From NCBI GenBank assembly GCA_026400275.1, contig JAPLPK010000192.1, positions 1 through 53,558 on the forward strand: a stretch of 53,558 nt of DNA, read 5' to 3'. The translations under genes were made by a program, and so were the position numbers. Shown here piece by piece: positions 17,020 through 27,499 of this stretch (position 1 is the stretch's first letter; the number at the start of each line of letters is the position of its first letter). The notes below the pieces were generated by a model that ran no database searches, had not been told where the DNA came from, and saw only the letters and a program-made list of their open reading frames with translations. The DNA is from Burkholderiales bacterium (GTDB taxonomy: Bacteria; Pseudomonadota; Gammaproteobacteria; Burkholderiales; Burkholderiaceae_C).

Positions 17020-18063
17020 ATGCATACACGTTTCAAAATGGCCCTGGTGGGTCTGGCTGCTTCCGGCGTACTGTCGTTTTCGGGCCTGGTCAGCGCCCAA
17101 GAAATCACCGGTGCAGGTGCCACCTTCCCGGCTCCCGTCTACTCCAAGTGGGCGGCTGAGTACAACAAGGCTACGGGCGTGAAGATCAACTACCAATCGG
17201 TAGGTTCTGGCGCAGGCATCAAGCAGATCGACTCCAAGACGGTGGATTTCGGTGCTTCCGACATGCCCCAAACTGATGACGTGCTGAAGTCCAAAGGCCA
17301 GATGCAGTTCCCGGCCGTGATTGGCGGCACCGTGCCCGTGGTGAACATCAAGGGTATCGCTCCCGGCCAACTGAAGCTGACCGGCCAAGTGCTGGGCGAT
17401 ATCTATCTGGGCAAGATCACCAAGTGGAACGATGCGGCCCTGGTGGCCCTGAACCCAGGCCTGCCTTTGCCTGACGCCGCCATTTCCCCCGTGCGCCGCG
17501 CCGATGGTTCGGGTACGACCTTCAACTTCACCAACTACCTCAGCCGCGTCCATCCAGAGTGGAAAGAAAAAGTGGGCGAGGGCACAGCGGTGAACTGGCC
17601 TGTGGGTGCGGGTGGCAAGGGTAATGAAGGCGTTGCCGCTTTCGTGAACCGCCTGCCCAATTCCATCGGCTATGTCGAATACGCCTATGTGAAGCAAAAC
17701 AAGATGACTTACGCGGTGCTGAAGAACCGTGACGGCGTGTTCGTGACACCAAGTGACACCGCATTTGCTGCGGCTGCTGCTGGCGCGGATTGGAACAAGT
17801 CGTTCTACCAACTGATTACCGACCAGCCCGGCAAGGAAGCCTGGCCTATCTCTACCGCTACCTTCATCCTGATGCATCTGAAGCAGGACAAGCCCGCCAA
17901 CGCTACCGAAGTGTTCAAGTTCTTCAATTGGGCTTACAAGAACGGCGCCAAGATTGCGGACGATCTGGACTATGTGCCTTTGCCAGCACCCGTGGTGGCT
18001 TCCATTGAGAAGGCCTGGGGCCAAGTGACGGACGCTTCTGGCAAGCCTGTTGCCATCAAGTAA
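17020..18063 (+). CDS. pstS: phosphate ABC transporter substrate-binding protein PstS
   Basis: The 347-residue periplasmic phosphate-binding protein. It has a signal peptide (residues 1-26, ending SGLVSAQ) and begins EITGAGATFPAPVYSKWAAE after cleavage. Phosphate-binding loops include GAGATFPAP, SVGSGAGIKQI, DFGASDMP and RADGSGTTFNFTNYLS. The ATG at 17020 is preceded by AAGGA at 17008-17012; a TTG at 16990 would lengthen the N-terminus implausibly. It is first in the pst-pho run under the Pho box. A 170-bp gap with a short hairpin follows, consistent with PstS being made in excess. Confidence 0.97.
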   Translation: MHTRFKMALVGLAASGVLSFSGLVSAQEITGAGATFPAPVYSKWAAEYNKATGVKINYQSVGSGAGIKQIDSKTVDFGASDMPQTDDVLKSKGQMQFPAVIGGTVPVVNIKGIAPGQLKLTGQVLGDIYLGKITKWNDAALVALNPGLPLPDAAISPVRRADGSGTTFNFTNYLSRVHPEWKEKVGEGTAVNWPVGAGGKGNEGVAAFVNRLPNSIGYVEYAYVKQNKMTYAVLKNRDGVFVTPSDTAFAAAAAGADWNKSFYQLITDQPGKEAWPISTATFILMHLKQDKPANATEVFKFFNWAYKNGAKIADDLDYVPLPAPVVASIEKAWGQVTDASGKPVAIK

Positions 18064-18104
18064 TTGGGCTCACCCCAGGCTGCAGTGATGCGCATCTTTC
18101 GCCA

Positions 18105-18120
18105 ACCCCCTTGCAGGGGG
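18105..18120 (+). other. short hairpin between pstS and pstC
   Basis: CCCCCT-TGC-AGGGGG forms a 6-bp GC stem with no T-run after it. It may stabilise the pstS mRNA end or partly attenuate readthrough into pstC. The rest of the gap (18064-18233) shows nothing else recognisable. Confidence 0.35.
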
Positions 18121-18233
18121 CAACACCAGCAGCCTGGCGACGCCAGTTCTGCGGTGTTTATGGGCGGTGTGCGTTCTTGCTGTGGCATGGGGATAGTTAG
18201 TTACTAACAATGAACCAAGGAAAGGAGCAAAAC

Positions 18234-19265
18234 GTGTCATCTACACTTCCGGCGCAAGATCTATCGTTAAATCCGTCTGTCAAGACTTCCGGACATGTGA
18301 TGAGCACTCCTCCGCGCCCCAAAGCGGCCCGTTCGGGCCCTGTCGTCGACCGTATCTTTGGCTGGTTGGCCAAAGGTTCGGCCATTTTCACCCTGGCAAT
18401 GCTGGTGGCGATCCTGATGTCGCTGGTGGTCAGTGCCTGGCCTGCCATCACCAAGTACGGACTGGGCTTTTTGACCAGCACTACCTGGGACCCGGTGAAA
18501 GAGGAGTTTGGCGGCCTGGTGATGATTTACGGCACGGTGATGACTTCCATCATTGCCTTGCTCATCGCCGTGCCGGTCAGCTTCGGTATCGCATTGTTCC
18601 TGACGGAGTTGTCCCCAGCCTGGCTGAAACGACCCCTGGGTACCGCCATTGAGCTGCTGGCTGCCGTGCCGTCTATTGTGTATGGCATGTGGGGTCTGCT
18701 GGTGTTCAGTCCGGTGCTGTCCACCTACGTTCAGCAGCCGCTGCAATCCTTGTTCAGCGGTGTGCCCTATGTAGGCGCCCTGTTTTCAGGCGCACCGGTG
18801 GGTATCGGCATCTTGTCTGCCGGCATCATTCTGGCCATCATGATCATCCCGTTCATTGCGGCTGTCATGCGTGACGTGTTTGAGGTGACGCCCACTTTGC
18901 TGAAGGAGTCCGCCTACGGATTGGGTGCAACCACTTGGGAGGTCGTGTCCAAGGTGGTTCTGCCTTACACCAAGTCCGGTGTGATCGGCGGCATCATGCT
19001 GGGTCTGGGGCGTGCCATTGGCGAAACCATGGCGGTTACCTTCGTGATCGGCAACTTCAACCAGCTGGATTCATTAAGCCTTTTCCAGGCCGCAAACAGC
19101 ATCACCTCCGCGCTGGCAAACGAGTTTGCCGAAGCGGGCGAGGGCTTGCACCAAGGTGCTTTGATGTACCTGGGCTTGGTGTTGTTCTTTATTACTTTCG
19201 TCATTCTTTCCCTGTCCAAGCTGCTGCTGCTGCAACTGCGCAAGAATGAAGGAGCCAAATCATGA
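18234..19265 (+). CDS. pstC: phosphate ABC transporter permease PstC
   Basis: A 343-residue inner-membrane permease with six hydrophobic segments. The transport signature includes [20 protein letters not shown] followed by [18 protein letters not shown]. The GTG at 18234 is preferred because AAGGAG sits six bases before it; an ATG at 18210 would put that ribosome binding site inside the gene. The stop overlaps pstA (ATGA). Confidence 0.95.
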   Translation: MSSTLPAQDLSLNPSVKTSGHVMSTPPRPKAARSGPVVDRIFGWLAKGSAIFTLAMLVAILMSLVVSAWPAITKYGLGFLTSTTWDPVKEEFGGLVMIYGTVMTSIIALLIAVPVSFGIALFLTELSPAWLKRPLGTAIELLAAVPSIVYGMWGLLVFSPVLSTYVQQPLQSLFSGVPYVGALFSGAPVGIGILSAGIILAIMIIPFIAAVMRDVFEVTPTLLKESAYGLGATTWEVVSKVVLPYTKSGVIGGIMLGLGRAIGETMAVTFVIGNFNQLDSLSLFQAANSITSALANEFAEAGEGLHQGALMYLGLVLFFITFVILSLSKLLLLQLRKNEGAKS

Positions 19266-20149
19266 CCACGAGCGAAATGTTGCTCAAAGCGGCTGCCGTC
19301 GAGCAGGCTCGCGGAGTGAAGTACGCTGCCCGCAAGCGGGTGAACCAGATTGCCCTGGTGTTGGCGCTAGGAGCCATGGCTTTTGGCCTGTTCTGGTTGT
19401 TCTGGATCTTGTTTGAAACCGTGCGTCTAGGAATCGATGGCCTGAGCTTGGCCACCCTTACGCAAATGACTCCTCCGCCAAACGACGAAGGTGGTTTGGC
19501 GAATGCGATCTACGGCTCGGTTTTGATGGTGGGGCTGGCCACGTTTGTCGGTGCTCCCATTGGCATCATGGCTGGCATCTATCTGGCCGAATACGACACC
19601 AAAGGCTGGCTGGCATCGGCCACGCGGTTTGTGAACGACATTCTGCTGTCGGCTCCCAGCATCGTGATCGGTTTGTTTGTCTACTCGGTTGTTGTGTCTC
19701 GATTCAAGTCCTTTTCGGGCTGGGCGGGCATCGTGGCCCTGGCCTTGATCGTGATTCCGGTGGTCATCCGTACCACGGAAAACATGCTGCAACTTGTGCC
19801 ACCAGGCCTGCGCGAAGCCGCTTACGCCCTGGGTGCGCCCAAGTGGAAAGTGATTTTGAGCATCACCTTGAAGGCCGCACGGGCTGGTGTGATCACCGGA
19901 ATCATGTTGGCTGTGGCCCGTATTGCCGGCGAAACTGCACCGCTGCTCTTTACTGCGCTGAGCAACCAGTTCTGGACTTCCAGCCTGAGCCAGCCCATGG
20001 CCAGCTTGCCGGTGACGATTTTCAAATTTGCGATGAGCCCCTACGAGAACTGGCAAAAGCTGGCTTGGGCCGGGGTCTTCTTGATCACCATGACCGTGTT
20101 GGGTCTGAACATTTTGGCCCGCGCCTGGGCTGGTAAGAACAAAGGTTAA
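19262..20149 (+). CDS. pstA: phosphate ABC transporter permease PstA
   Basis: A 295-residue inner-membrane permease that pairs with PstC. The EAA-like loop reads [20 protein letters not shown] and is followed by [20 protein letters not shown]. The N-terminal cytoplasmic stretch contains [20 protein letters not shown] leading into the first membrane helix. Translation is coupled to pstC through a 4-nt overlap, and pstB starts two bases after its stop. Confidence 0.95.
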   Translation: MTTSEMLLKAAAVEQARGVKYAARKRVNQIALVLALGAMAFGLFWLFWILFETVRLGIDGLSLATLTQMTPPPNDEGGLANAIYGSVLMVGLATFVGAPIGIMAGIYLAEYDTKGWLASATRFVNDILLSAPSIVIGLFVYSVVVSRFKSFSGWAGIVALALIVIPVVIRTTENMLQLVPPGLREAAYALGAPKWKVILSITLKAARAGVITGIMLAVARIAGETAPLLFTALSNQFWTSSLSQPMASLPVTIFKFAMSPYENWQKLAWAGVFLITMTVLGLNILARAWAGKNKG

Positions 20150-20151
20150 CC

Positions 20152-20925
20152 ATGCAAACCGCTATTGCCCAAAACTCCAAGATTTCGGTCAAGAACCTGA
20201 ATTTCTACTACGGAAAATTCCATGCGCTCAAGGGCATTAATATGGAAATCCCGGAAAAGAAAGTGACGGCTTTCATCGGCCCATCCGGCTGCGGCAAGTC
20301 CACCTTGCTGCGCATCTTTAACCGCATGTTCGAGTTGTACCCCGAGCAGCGCGCTGAAGGCGAGATCATGCTGGACGGAGAAAACCTGCTGACCAGCAAA
20401 AAAGACGTGGCCTTGCTGCGTGCCAAGGTCGGCATGGTGTTCCAAAAGCCAACGCCGTTCCCCATGTCGATCTATGACAACATCACTTTCGGTGTGAAGC
20501 TGTTTGAAGACCTGAGCGCTACCGATATGGAAGAGCGCGTTGAATGGGCCCTGCGTAAGGCTGCTCTGTGGACCGAGGTCAAGGACAAGCTCAACCAGAG
20601 CGGCTCCAGCCTGTCTGGCGGACAGCAGCAACGCCTGTGCATTGCACGCGGCATTGCGATCAAGCCCGAGGTGCTGTTACTGGACGAGCCTTGCTCGGCA
20701 CTGGACCCCATTTCGACCTCCAAGGTCGAAGAGCTGATCACCGAGCTGAAGAATGACTACACAGTCGTGATCGTGACCCACAACATGCAGCAGGCCGCGC
20801 GTTGCAGCGACTACACCGCCTATATGTACCTGGGTGACTTGATGGAGTTTGGTGCCACCGAAGACATCTTCTTCAAGCCCAAGCGCAAAGAGACCGAGGA
20901 TTACATCACCGGCCGTTTCGGTTGA
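20152..20925 (+). CDS. pstB: phosphate ABC transporter ATPase PstB
   Basis: The 257-residue ATPase of the high-affinity phosphate importer. Walker A is GPSGCGKST, the Q-loop is in [20 protein letters not shown], the signature is [10 protein letters not shown], Walker B is VLLLDEP and the switch histidine is in [10 protein letters not shown]. The length equals the PstB norm. It is in a tight operon with pstA and phoU. Confidence 0.98.
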   Translation: MQTAIAQNSKISVKNLNFYYGKFHALKGINMEIPEKKVTAFIGPSGCGKSTLLRIFNRMFELYPEQRAEGEIMLDGENLLTSKKDVALLRAKVGMVFQKPTPFPMSIYDNITFGVKLFEDLSATDMEERVEWALRKAALWTEVKDKLNQSGSSLSGGQQQRLCIARGIAIKPEVLLLDEPCSALDPISTSKVEELITELKNDYTVVIVTHNMQQAARCSDYTAYMYLGDLMEFGATEDIFFKPKRKETEDYITGRFG

Positions 20926-20951
20926 TCTCCGCCTACCCAAAGGACAACACC

Positions 20952-21653
20952 ATGCCTGAAAAACATCTTTCCAGCCAGTTTGACGCGGAACTCAATGGCG
21001 TTTCCAGCCGTGTGATGGAGCTGGGCGGTCTGGTTGAATCGCAAATTCGCCAGGCGATCTACGCGCTCTCGCAATTCAGCGGTGAAGTGGCCGACCAGGT
21101 TTCTGAGACCGAGCTCCGCGTGAATGCCATGGAGATAGAGATCGACCGCGAGCTCTCCAGCATCATTGCGCGTCGCCAGCCCACGGCCCGTGATCTGCGC
21201 TTGTTAATTGCCATTTCCAAGACCACCGCCAATCTGGAGCGCGTGGGCGACGAGGCCAACAAGATCGCCCGCATGGTCAAGTCCATTGCCCACAGCAGCG
21301 CGCCACGTGCCCTGCCGACGCTGGATCTGCGGGTGTCGGCTGACATGGCTTCAGGTCTGCTGCGCAAGGCCTTGGACGCCTTCGCCCGCCTGGACACAGC
21401 CGCTGCAGTGAGCATCCTGAAGGAGGACGATCTGCTGGACAAAGAGTTCGACGGTTTTGTGCGCAAACTCATCACTTACATGATGGAAGACCCGCGTACC
21501 ATTTCTGCCAGCCTGGATCTGCTGTTCATTGCCAAAGCCATCGAGCGCATTGGCGACCATTCCAAGAATATTGCCGAGTTCATCATCTACATCGTCAAAG
21601 GCGAGGATGTGCGTCATGCGACCACGGCACAGGTGGAGTCGGTGCTGCAATGA
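20952..21653 (+). CDS. phoU: phosphate signalling regulator PhoU
   Basis: A 233-residue all-helical protein of two PhoU repeats; acidic metal-binding motifs are visible as ERVGDEANKIARM and ERIGDHSKNIAEF. It links Pst transporter state to the PhoR/PhoB sensor pair and damps kinase activity when phosphate is plentiful. The start ATG at 20952 follows an AAAGGA site; an ORF start at 20922 overlaps the pstB end and is not needed. The stop overlaps phoB by 4 nt (ATGA). Confidence 0.96.
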   Translation: MPEKHLSSQFDAELNGVSSRVMELGGLVESQIRQAIYALSQFSGEVADQVSETELRVNAMEIEIDRELSSIIARRQPTARDLRLLIAISKTTANLERVGDEANKIARMVKSIAHSSAPRALPTLDLRVSADMASGLLRKALDAFARLDTAAAVSILKEDDLLDKEFDGFVRKLITYMMEDPRTISASLDLLFIAKAIERIGDHSKNIAEFIIYIVKGEDVRHATTAQVESVLQ

Positions 21654-22375
21654 AAAACATGCCACGGGTTTTGATCGTCGAGGATGAGCCGGCGATTGCC
21701 GAGCTGATTGCCGTCAACCTGCGCCACAGTGGTTTTCAGCCCACCTGGGCGATGGACAGTGTCACGGCCCAGTGCGAGCTGGATGCGGTTTTGCCCGATG
21801 TAATCTTGCTGGACTGGATGCTGCCCGGTGAAAGCGGCTTGTCACTGGCCAAGAAATGGCGTGCCAACCCGCGTACCAAGGCGGTGCCCATCATCCTGTT
21901 GACCGCACGCGGCGACGAAAGCGACCGTGTTGCCGGCTTGGATGCCGGCGCGGACGACTACATCTCCAAGCCTTTCTCGACCAAGGAAATGCTGGCCCGC
22001 ATCCGTGCTGTGCTGCGTCGTCGTGCGCCCGAGCAGGATGGCGGTGTGGTCAGCATAGGTGCTTTGGTGTTGGACGCGTCCACTTACCGGGTGACCTTCC
22101 AGGAGCAGGCGGTGAAGATCGGCCCGACCGAATTCAAGCTGCTGCACTATCTGATGAAGCATTCCGAGCGCGTGCACAGTCGTTCGCAACTGCTGGACCG
22201 TGTCTGGGGTGACCATGTATTCATTGAGGAGCGCACGGTGGACGTCCATGTGAAGCGCTTGCGCGAGGCCTTGGGCGCGGGCGGCGCCATGGTCGAGACA
22301 GTGCGTGGTGCGGGTTACCGCATCACGGCCCAGCCGGTGGTGGCGTCTGCCCCAGCGGCTGCTTCGGCAGCTTGA
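21650..22375 (+). CDS. phoB: phosphate regulon response regulator PhoB
   Basis: A 241-residue OmpR-type regulator. The receiver domain has acidic residues E11-D12, phospho-acceptor Asp55 (VILLDWMLPG), and Thr and Lys switch residues (LLTARGDESD, YISKPFS). The winged helix (about 135-230) has HSRSQLLDRVWGDHVFIEER, then TVDVHVKRLREAL. It would bind the Pho box at 16914. The C-terminus has a short alanine-rich tail. Confidence 0.96.
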   Translation: MKNMPRVLIVEDEPAIAELIAVNLRHSGFQPTWAMDSVTAQCELDAVLPDVILLDWMLPGESGLSLAKKWRANPRTKAVPIILLTARGDESDRVAGLDAGADDYISKPFSTKEMLARIRAVLRRRAPEQDGGVVSIGALVLDASTYRVTFQEQAVKIGPTEFKLLHYLMKHSERVHSRSQLLDRVWGDHVFIEERTVDVHVKRLREALGAGGAMVETVRGAGYRITAQPVVASAPAAASAA

Positions 22376-22421
22376 TTTTCGGGGTGGCCTAGGCGTCGCC
22401 CCTCAATTTACTATCGCCCCT

Positions 22422-23762
22422 ATGTGGTTTCGTTTCTTGAGTTTTTTGGGCGTGCAGGTGGCTGCGGGCTCGCTGGGTTGGGAGTTGGGGGGCTATCTGG
22501 GGGCGACCATAGGCACGGTGCTTTCCAGCGCTGCCTGGATGCTGGTGGATATATGGCGCGGTGGTCGCGTGATGCAATGGTTGCGTACCGGTGAGGTCGC
22601 CCAGGCGCCTCATATGCAAGGCTGGTGGGGTGACTTCAGTGACCGCATGCGGCGTTGGCTACGTCAGACTGAGCAAAAAATGCAGGATTCGGATCGGCGC
22701 CTGCAGGAATTTCTTGCCGCCATCCAGGCATCGCCGAATGGTGTGGTGCTGCTGGATGCCGAAGGGCGCATAGAGTGGTGCAACCAGATCGCGGCCACCC
22801 ATTTCGGCTTCGACGTGTCGCGTGACCTGCAGCAACTGATTGGCAACCTGGTGCGCGACCCCGCATTTGCCAACTATGCAGCGGCACCCGACCCGGCGGC
22901 GGGCGTGGTGATGATAGGCCGCGGCGGCAGCGTGACGCGCCCCGTTCGGTTGTCCGTGCACCTGCATCCGTATGGCGAGGGTCGGCGTCTGTTGCTTTCG
23001 CGTGACATTACGGCGCTGGAGCAGGCTGAGGCCATGCGGCGTGATTTTGTGGCCAATGTGTCGCACGAGATCCGCACGCCGCTGACGGTCATGTCCGGCT
23101 TCGTAGAGACCATGCAAAGCGTGCCGCTGGATGAGGAGCAACGCGAACGCTATCTGGGTTTCATGGCCCAGCAGGCGGACCGTATGCAAACCCTGGTGAG
23201 TGATTTGCTCACCCTGTCGTCCATTGAGGGCGGCCCTGCGCCCAGCAGCAATGACTGGATACCGGTGCGTGATCTGATTGCCCACTGCGCCCGTGAGGCC
23301 GAGGCCTTGTCAGGCCTGGTGACAGCAGGGCATGCCAAGTCGCATTCCCTGCGTTTTGGACCCATGCCCGACGGCGCGCTGGCGGGTGCGCATAGCGAGT
23401 TGCTCAGTGCCATGTCCAATCTGGTGAGCAATGCTGTGCGCTACACGCCGCCCGGTGGGCGGATTGAGGTGCGTTGGGCGCAGCTACCGGATGGGCGTGC
23501 CGAGTTTTCCGTCAAGGACACCGGCCCGGGCATCGCTTCTGAGCATTTGCCGCGCCTGACAGAGCGGTTTTACCGGGTAGACCCCAGCCGTTCCCGAGAA
23601 ACCGGTGGAACCGGCCTGGGCCTAGCAATCGTGAAGCATGTGGTGCAACGCCATGGTGCTGAGTTACAGGTGGAGAGCACCCTGGGCCAGGGCTCTCGAT
23701 TTGCGATTGTCTTCCCGGCCAATCGTCTGCGCGTAGAACAGCAACCAGCCTACGCCAAGTAG
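22422..23762 (+). CDS. phoR: phosphate regulon sensor kinase PhoR
   Basis: A 446-residue inner-membrane histidine kinase. The N-terminal hydrophobic segments (residues 1-45) lack a large periplasmic domain, as in E. coli PhoR. A PAS domain follows (FLAAIQASPNGVVLLDAEGR), then the H box VSHEIRTPLTVMSGF, N box SNLVSNAVRYTPPGG, G1 DTGPGIA and G2 GGTGLGLAIVKH. The ATG at 22422 is chosen; the longer reading would overlap phoB by 71 bp. It is separated from phoB by 46 bp. Confidence 0.95.
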   Translation: MWFRFLSFLGVQVAAGSLGWELGGYLGATIGTVLSSAAWMLVDIWRGGRVMQWLRTGEVAQAPHMQGWWGDFSDRMRRWLRQTEQKMQDSDRRLQEFLAAIQASPNGVVLLDAEGRIEWCNQIAATHFGFDVSRDLQQLIGNLVRDPAFANYAAAPDPAAGVVMIGRGGSVTRPVRLSVHLHPYGEGRRLLLSRDITALEQAEAMRRDFVANVSHEIRTPLTVMSGFVETMQSVPLDEEQRERYLGFMAQQADRMQTLVSDLLTLSSIEGGPAPSSNDWIPVRDLIAHCAREAEALSGLVTAGHAKSHSLRFGPMPDGALAGAHSELLSAMSNLVSNAVRYTPPGGRIEVRWAQLPDGRAEFSVKDTGPGIASEHLPRLTERFYRVDPSRSRETGGTGLGLAIVKHVVQRHGAELQVESTLGQGSRFAIVFPANRLRVEQQPAYAK

Positions 23763-23777
23763 TCTCTGCTATTTAAT

Positions 23778-23816
23778 ATATAGCTGCTGGCGCAGGTGAT
23801 ATCTGCGCCAGAGGCC
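23778..23816. repeat. dispersed palindromic repeat (copy between phoR and the GT39-like gene)
   Basis: TATAGCTGC followed by TGGCGCAG-GTGATAT-CTGCGCCA and AGAGGCC. It sits in the 61-bp convergent gap, where its hairpin could help end transcription from both sides, though there is no T-run. Confidence 0.75.
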
Positions 23817-23823
23817 TAAATCA

Positions 23824-25581
23824 TCAATAATTTTTGCGCACGTCCTTGCGCTGGTACAGGCGGATGTTTTCGCCGTTATCGTCACGTCTGCGTACATTCA
23901 GGCGCAGCGACCAGGCGCTCAGATCCAACGAGTCGCGCGGCGGGCGTGCCGTGGTGGCATCGATCAGCAGCCAGCCGCATTGCGAGCCATCTGCAGCCGG
24001 TGTCAGTTTGAGTTGGCCGTGGTACTGGAGGGCGGCGATCTGGCCGCTGTTGAGGTTTTCAAACGCCACACATTCCAACGGACTGGATTTCTGCGATTGC
24101 GCCCGGATTTCCTGGCTTACGCTGCGCACCATGGGCACGTAACTGCGGGCATAGTCGACGGCCGGCAGGCCCAGCGTCATCAGTAGCAGCCAGCACAAGG
24201 CCGTGCCGCCAGCGGGTAATACCAGGCTTTTCCAGATTGCGGAGCGGTGGCGACCTACCCGCCATTGCACTAGCCAGATCCATACCAGGGAGGCTAGCAG
24301 CGCGGGCAGGAACGTGGGCCAACTGAAATAAGGAATGAAGCCCGGCACCAGGCGCGCTAGATTGGCTGCCGGTTGTTGCGGTATGCCGGTTTGTGCCGCA
24401 AACCATATTACCCAGATGGTGAGCGCGAATACGGTGAAGAACAGCAATGTGAACCAATCCACCAGTGCCGAAACAGTGCGGCTCAAGGTGGGTAGTGCAA
24501 ACGCTGCTAGCGTCGCCATGGCCGGCAACGCCAGCAGCAGGGAGCGGTCGGCAAAGTTCGTGCTTAGCGTGGTAGCAAGGGCCACAGCCACAAACCACAA
24601 CGGCAGCGCCAGATGGCGACCAAAGTTGCCACTGGTCAGCTGTTTGCGCCAGCGCCACAGGGTCCACATGGCCAGGGGCCAAACGGGCCAGGTAAACCAC
24701 AGGAGCAGCCGCAGAATGCCCCGGATGTTGGCGCCGTTGGTTTCTGGCAGATCGATGCGCCAGCGCCACAGGTCCAGGCGCCAAGCCAATGCGGCCACGG
24801 CGGTCGTCAGCAGGATGATGGCAGCGGACCAGGCTATGCTGCGCCGCGCGCTGTGGGGAATGTCCAGTTCGGACCGGTCGGGCTGGTCATGGCGGTCCAA
24901 AAAGCATACTAGCGCTCCGCCCAGGCCTAGCAACACAGCCATGGCTGGGGCGCCGGAAAGTGCCAAGCCCGCCAGTCCAACCGCAATGCCGGCGGCAGGA
25001 AACCAGGTTCGGTAAGGCAGGGCAGACATGGCAAAAAAAGCCAGGCTGGTGAACGCCAGTTGCGCCAGGGCAGGCGTGGTCTCATGCGATAGCTGCGCAA
25101 GCCCCAGGCAGGCGATGATGGCCAATAGACCGCCATCTGCCATGGCGCGGGCGTAGTCGGTCGGTTTGGCCTCCCCGCCAAAAGCGAACGCCACAGGTTG
25201 CGCGCGTGGGCTGCGGGCCAGGTAGTAGACCGCATACCAGGTGGTGGCCAGTGTCATGCCCAACAGCAGAATAAAAGGGACGCGTGCTGCGAAATCCATG
25301 GCCACGGCCGCCGGGCTCCAATGCACTGCCCAGGCGCCCAGCCAGTAGGGCAGCAAGGCTTCGGTTTCAGGGGCTTGGCCTAACAATCGCGGATGTAGCC
25401 AGTCGGTGGCGCCCTTGGCCAATTCGGCGATGTAGCCGAAGGTCTCCATATCGTTGTTGCGCCAGGGTTCGCGGCCCAGAAAACCAGGCAGGATATAGGC
25501 TAGACACAATAGCCATAAGGCCACGCGCGGCAGGCGGCGTACGGCACTTTGTGCCACGATGGCAGGGGTTGGATGGTTCAC
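23824..25581 (-). CDS. GT39/ArnT-like membrane glycosyltransferase family protein
   Basis: A 585-residue protein with about 11-12 membrane helices and a soluble C-terminal ~110 residues. The first periplasmic loop has GREPWRNNDMETFGYIAELA, the acidic motif position expected of GT-C enzymes (ArnT, dolichyl-phosphate mannose family) that use polyprenyl-phosphate sugars. Donor and acceptor cannot be predicted. It is convergent with phoR and lies after the rpmE2 terminator, so it probably has its own promoter. Confidence 0.75.
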   Translation of the reverse strand: MNHPTPAIVAQSAVRRLPRVALWLLCLAYILPGFLGREPWRNNDMETFGYIAELAKGATDWLHPRLLGQAPETEALLPYWLGAWAVHWSPAAVAMDFAARVPFILLLGMTLATTWYAVYYLARSPRAQPVAFAFGGEAKPTDYARAMADGGLLAIIACLGLAQLSHETTPALAQLAFTSLAFFAMSALPYRTWFPAAGIAVGLAGLALSGAPAMAVLLGLGGALVCFLDRHDQPDRSELDIPHSARRSIAWSAAIILLTTAVAALAWRLDLWRWRIDLPETNGANIRGILRLLLWFTWPVWPLAMWTLWRWRKQLTSGNFGRHLALPLWFVAVALATTLSTNFADRSLLLALPAMATLAAFALPTLSRTVSALVDWFTLLFFTVFALTIWVIWFAAQTGIPQQPAANLARLVPGFIPYFSWPTFLPALLASLVWIWLVQWRVGRHRSAIWKSLVLPAGGTALCWLLLMTLGLPAVDYARSYVPMVRSVSQEIRAQSQKSSPLECVAFENLNSGQIAALQYHGQLKLTPAADGSQCGWLLIDATTARPPRDSLDLSAWSLRLNVRRRDDNGENIRLYQRKDVRKNY

Positions 25582-25611
25582 AAGGCGGGAATCTTACGGC
25601 CAATAAAACAA

Positions 25612-25642
25612 AAGGGCAGCGCGGATAAACCGGGCTGCCCTT
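25612..25642 (-). terminator. Rho-independent terminator after rpmE2
   Basis: On the minus strand AAGGGCAGC pairs with GCTGCCCTT across a 13-nt loop and is followed by TTGTTTTATT. It lies 30 bp after the rpmE2 stop and before the GT39-like gene start. Confidence 0.85.
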
Positions 25643-25671
25643 CTTTTCCGCAGATGCGGATGCGGAAGAAC

Positions 25672-25944
25672 TTATTCTGCGGCTTTGGTAGCTGCAGTGG
25701 TCTTGCCGAAGCGGTTGCGGAAGCGCTCCACGCGGCCACCCATGTTGTCCACGGACTTTTGCGTACCGGTGTAGAAGGGATGGGACTCGCTGGAGGTATC
25801 CAGCTTGTACAGCGGCAGTTCGCGGCCGTCTTCCAGGGTGATCATTTCCTTGGCGTTAACGCAAGAACGGGTCACAAACTTGAAGTTGTTGGACAAGTCC
25901 AGGAAACACACTTCACGGTAATTGGGGTGAATGCCTTCTTTCAT
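25672..25944 (-). CDS. rpmE2: 50S ribosomal protein L31 type B
   Basis: A 90-residue L31 beginning MKEGIHPNYREVCFLDLSNN with the type B motif SSESHPFYTGTQKSVDNMGG. It has no CxxC pairs for zinc, which defines the zinc-independent paralogue. The alanine-rich tail TTAATKAAE is variable. It lies between rho and a strong terminator. Confidence 0.96.
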   Translation of the reverse strand: MKEGIHPNYREVCFLDLSNNFKFVTRSCVNAKEMITLEDGRELPLYKLDTSSESHPFYTGTQKSVDNMGGRVERFRNRFGKTTAATKAAE

Positions 25945-26061
25945 AGCTCTTCCTTTTCAATTGCGTTAGCCGCCCGGTGCCTTGGGCAATCTGTTTGCCC
26001 AATTCAAAAGCCCGGTACTTTTCGCGATTAGCCTTCGATTATCACATATTTTGAAGAACTA

Positions 26062-27324
26062 CTATCCGCCGCGACGCATCATGTCGAAGAATTCGACATT
26101 GTTCTTGGTGGATTTCATGTTCTTCAGCATCAGTTCCATGGACTCGATCTCGTCCATGTTGTACATGAACTGGCGCAGGATGCGGCTCTTTTGCAAGATC
26201 TCAGGCGACAGCAGCAGCTCTTCGCGGCGGGTGCCGCTGCGGTTCAGTTGGATCGATGGGAACACGCGCTTTTCGTACAGGCGGCGATCCAGGTGGATTT
26301 CGCAGTTGCCGGTGCCCTTGAATTCTTCAAAAATCACTTCGTCCATGCGGCTGCCGGTGTCGACCAGTGCGGTGGCGATGATGGTCAGCGAGCCGCCTTC
26401 TTCCACATTGCGGGCGGCACCCAGGAAACGCTTGGGGCGCTGAAGCGCGTTGGAGTCCACGCCGCCGGTCAACACCTTGCCTGAAGAGGGCACGACGTTG
26501 TTGTAGGCGCGGGCCAGGCGGGTGATCGAGTCCAGCAGGATCACCACGTCTTTTTTCAGTTCGACCAGGCGCTTGGCGCGCTCGATCACCATCTCGGCCA
26601 CGTGCACATGGCGGGCGGCGGGTTCGTCGAAGGTGGAGGCGATGACTTCGCCCTTCACCGAGCGCTGCATTTCAGTCACTTCTTCGGGGCGCTCATCAAC
26701 CAGCAGCACCATCATGTGGCTGTTTGGATAGTTGGCGGCAATGGCGTGGGCCATGTGCTGCATCATCACCGTCTTGCCGCTCTTTGGCGGGGCGACCAGC
26801 AGGGCGCGCTGGCCTTTGCCGATAGGCGCCACGATGTCGATGATGCGGCCGGTGATGTTCTCGTCGCCCTTGATGTCGCGTTCCAGCTTCATCTGCTCTT
26901 TGGGGAACAGCGGAGTCAAGTTTTCGAACATGACCTTGTGCTTGTTTTCTTCCGGGCCGCCGCCGTTGACCTTGTCGAGCTTGTTCAGCGCGAAGTAGCG
27001 TTCGCCGTCTTTGGGCGTGCGCACTTCACCTTCGATCATGTCGCCGGTGTGCAGATTGAAGCGGCGCACCTGGCTGGGGCTGATGTAGATGTCGTCGGTC
27101 GATGCGGTGTAGCTGGTATCCGGGCTGCGCAGGAAGCCGAAGCCGTCCGGCAGGATTTCCAGCACGCCATCGGCAATGATCTGCTCGCCGGTGCGGGCGC
27201 GCTTTTTGATGATGGCAAACATCAGCTCTTGCTTGCGCATACGGCCGGTGTTCTCAATTTCAAGTTCTTCGGCTTGCTTGAGGACTTCAGACACGTGCAG
27301 TGCCTTGAGTTCGTTTAAGTGCAT
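26062..27324 (-). CDS. rho: transcription termination factor Rho
   Basis: A 420-residue hexameric RNA helicase. The N-terminal RNA-binding domain includes [17 protein letters not shown]. Walker A is [15 protein letters not shown], Walker [17 protein letters not shown], and the R/Q loops include [20 protein letters not shown]. It ends in a conserved FFDMMRRGG. Full length and intact. The start ATG at 27324 is the first in frame with [15 protein letters not shown]. Confidence 0.98.
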   Translation of the reverse strand: MHLNELKALHVSEVLKQAEELEIENTGRMRKQELMFAIIKKRARTGEQIIADGVLEILPDGFGFLRSPDTSYTASTDDIYISPSQVRRFNLHTGDMIEGEVRTPKDGERYFALNKLDKVNGGGPEENKHKVMFENLTPLFPKEQMKLERDIKGDENITGRIIDIVAPIGKGQRALLVAPPKSGKTVMMQHMAHAIAANYPNSHMMVLLVDERPEEVTEMQRSVKGEVIASTFDEPAARHVHVAEMVIERAKRLVELKKDVVILLDSITRLARAYNNVVPSSGKVLTGGVDSNALQRPKRFLGAARNVEEGGSLTIIATALVDTGSRMDEVIFEEFKGTGNCEIHLDRRLYEKRVFPSIQLNRSGTRREELLLSPEILQKSRILRQFMYNMDEIESMELMLKNMKSTKNNVEFFDMMRRGG

Positions 27325-27463
27325 GGATGGACTCCTGTGCGGAGTTCTAGAGGAAAAAGGGGGGGAGGTTTTGAGGAGGCTAGAAGGGCCTCACAAACCG
27401 GGAACTCGAACCGTTTTGCTGGGTGGCAATCGGGTGAATGGACGAATTATGACAGGAAAAAAC

Positions 27464-27486
27464 GAAGCCACCGCAGGGGTGGCTTC
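27464..27486 (-). terminator. Rho-independent terminator after trxA
   Basis: GAAGCCACC-CCTGC-GGTGGCTTC on the minus strand, a perfect 9-bp stem, followed by GTTTTTTCC. It lies 14 bp after the trxA stop. The remaining ~140 bp to rho holds the rho promoter region; nothing else was recognised there. Confidence 0.9.
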
Positions 27487-27499
27487 AGGGAATGCGCTA

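Noticed and set aside
16999-18024. 341-residue minus-strand frame
   Set aside because: Fully antisense to pstS, no recognisable motifs; codon shadow.
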